A stretch of 16,357 bases of DNA from Clostridiales bacterium (GTDB lineage Bacteria; Bacillota; Clostridia; Christensenellales; Aristaeellaceae): assembly GCA_012512355.1 (NCBI GenBank), contig JAAZEI010000204.1:1-16357 (forward strand), read 5' to 3'. Positions 16,180 to 16,357 of the stretch are shown here, in pieces. A model generated the notes under the pieces. It had not been told where the DNA came from. It saw only the letters and a list, made by a program, of their open reading frames with translations, and searched no databases. A program made the position numbers and the translations under genes. The first letter of the stretch is position 1. Each line of letters starts with the position of its first letter.

Positions 16180-16264
16180 GTTTTTTAATGATTAAAACAA
16201 ATTCATCGCATCGACTTGATTTGCGAGCTTATACTACTCTCAATCATTACTGCTTTGATGCATC

Positions 16265-16351
16265 GATTCTTTTCCGCCTCCGCGTTGTCTCGCTCAGTCA
16301 GCGTAGACTGCGCTACGCCTCCTTTTCTCGACTTAGCGGAGACGAAAAATC
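16265..16351. repeat. Long imperfect palindrome upstream of the GH1 gene
   Basis: The core GCGTAG-ACTGCG-CTACGC (16301-16318) is a perfect 6-bp inverted repeat. The arms continue symmetrically: GATT (16265-16268) with AATC (16348-16351), TTTC (16271-16274) with GAAA (16344-16347), CTCCGC (16278-16283) with GCGGAG (16336-16341), GTC (16287-16289) with GAC (16330-16332). The whole spans about 87 bases, and is more GC-rich than the adjoining intergenic DNA. It may be an interspersed palindromic repeat of this genome; only one copy lies in the window. Confidence 0.5.
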
Positions 16352-16357
16352 TTTCAA

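Noticed and set aside
16174..16264. Catabolite-repression (cre) site upstream of the GH1 gene
   Set aside because: A cre-like TGNAANCGNWNNCW match could not be found; GATGCATC is just a short palindrome.

Overview
This 16.4-kb window looks chromosomal, from an anaerobic, amino-acid-fermenting bacterium, most likely a Clostridia-like member of the Bacillota. The reasons are an ornithine-fermentation gene set known mainly from such organisms, strong GGAGG ribosome binding sites, TTG starts, and Gram-positive-style cell-wall genes. No rRNA, tRNA or phylogenetic marker search was possible, so placement below phylum is not claimed.

Region 1 (1-5361, minus strand) is one leftward operon: arginine deiminase (arcA), ornithine carbamoyltransferase, 2,4-diaminopentanoate dehydrogenase (ord), the two subunits of 2-amino-4-ketopentanoate thiolase (ortA, ortB) and the start of the small subunit of D-ornithine 4,5-aminomutase (oraS), which runs off the left edge. 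Together they form a route from arginine through citrulline and ornithine to alanine and acetyl-CoA. Ornithine racemase, the large aminomutase subunit, carbamate kinase and a transporter are not in the window. The striking anomaly is in arcA: an in-frame TGA stands where the family has a conserved glycine, three codons before the catalytic cysteine, and the reading frame then continues with recognisable arginine deiminase sequence to a TAG.

Region 2 (5362-5537) is a divergent, AT-rich promoter region with repeated TGTATA/TATACA half-sites over the arcA promoter.

Region 3 (5538-12842, plus strand) is a run of tightly packed, mostly overlapping genes: a GNAT acetyltransferase, an alpha/beta hydrolase, a membrane-anchored MurF-like Mur ligase, D-alanine--D-alanine ligase, MurC and the translation factor LepA (EF4). 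Three of these are peptidoglycan-precursor enzymes.

Region 4 (12933-14717, plus) encodes an unrecognised membrane protein: a cytoplasmic zinc ribbon, one membrane helix and an external beta-rich part with two Ig-like repeats and a possible OB-fold end. It faces a minus-strand GH1 beta-glucosidase (14806-16167) across a strong bidirectional terminator. Upstream of the glucosidase, at the right edge, is an imperfect palindrome of about 87 bp.
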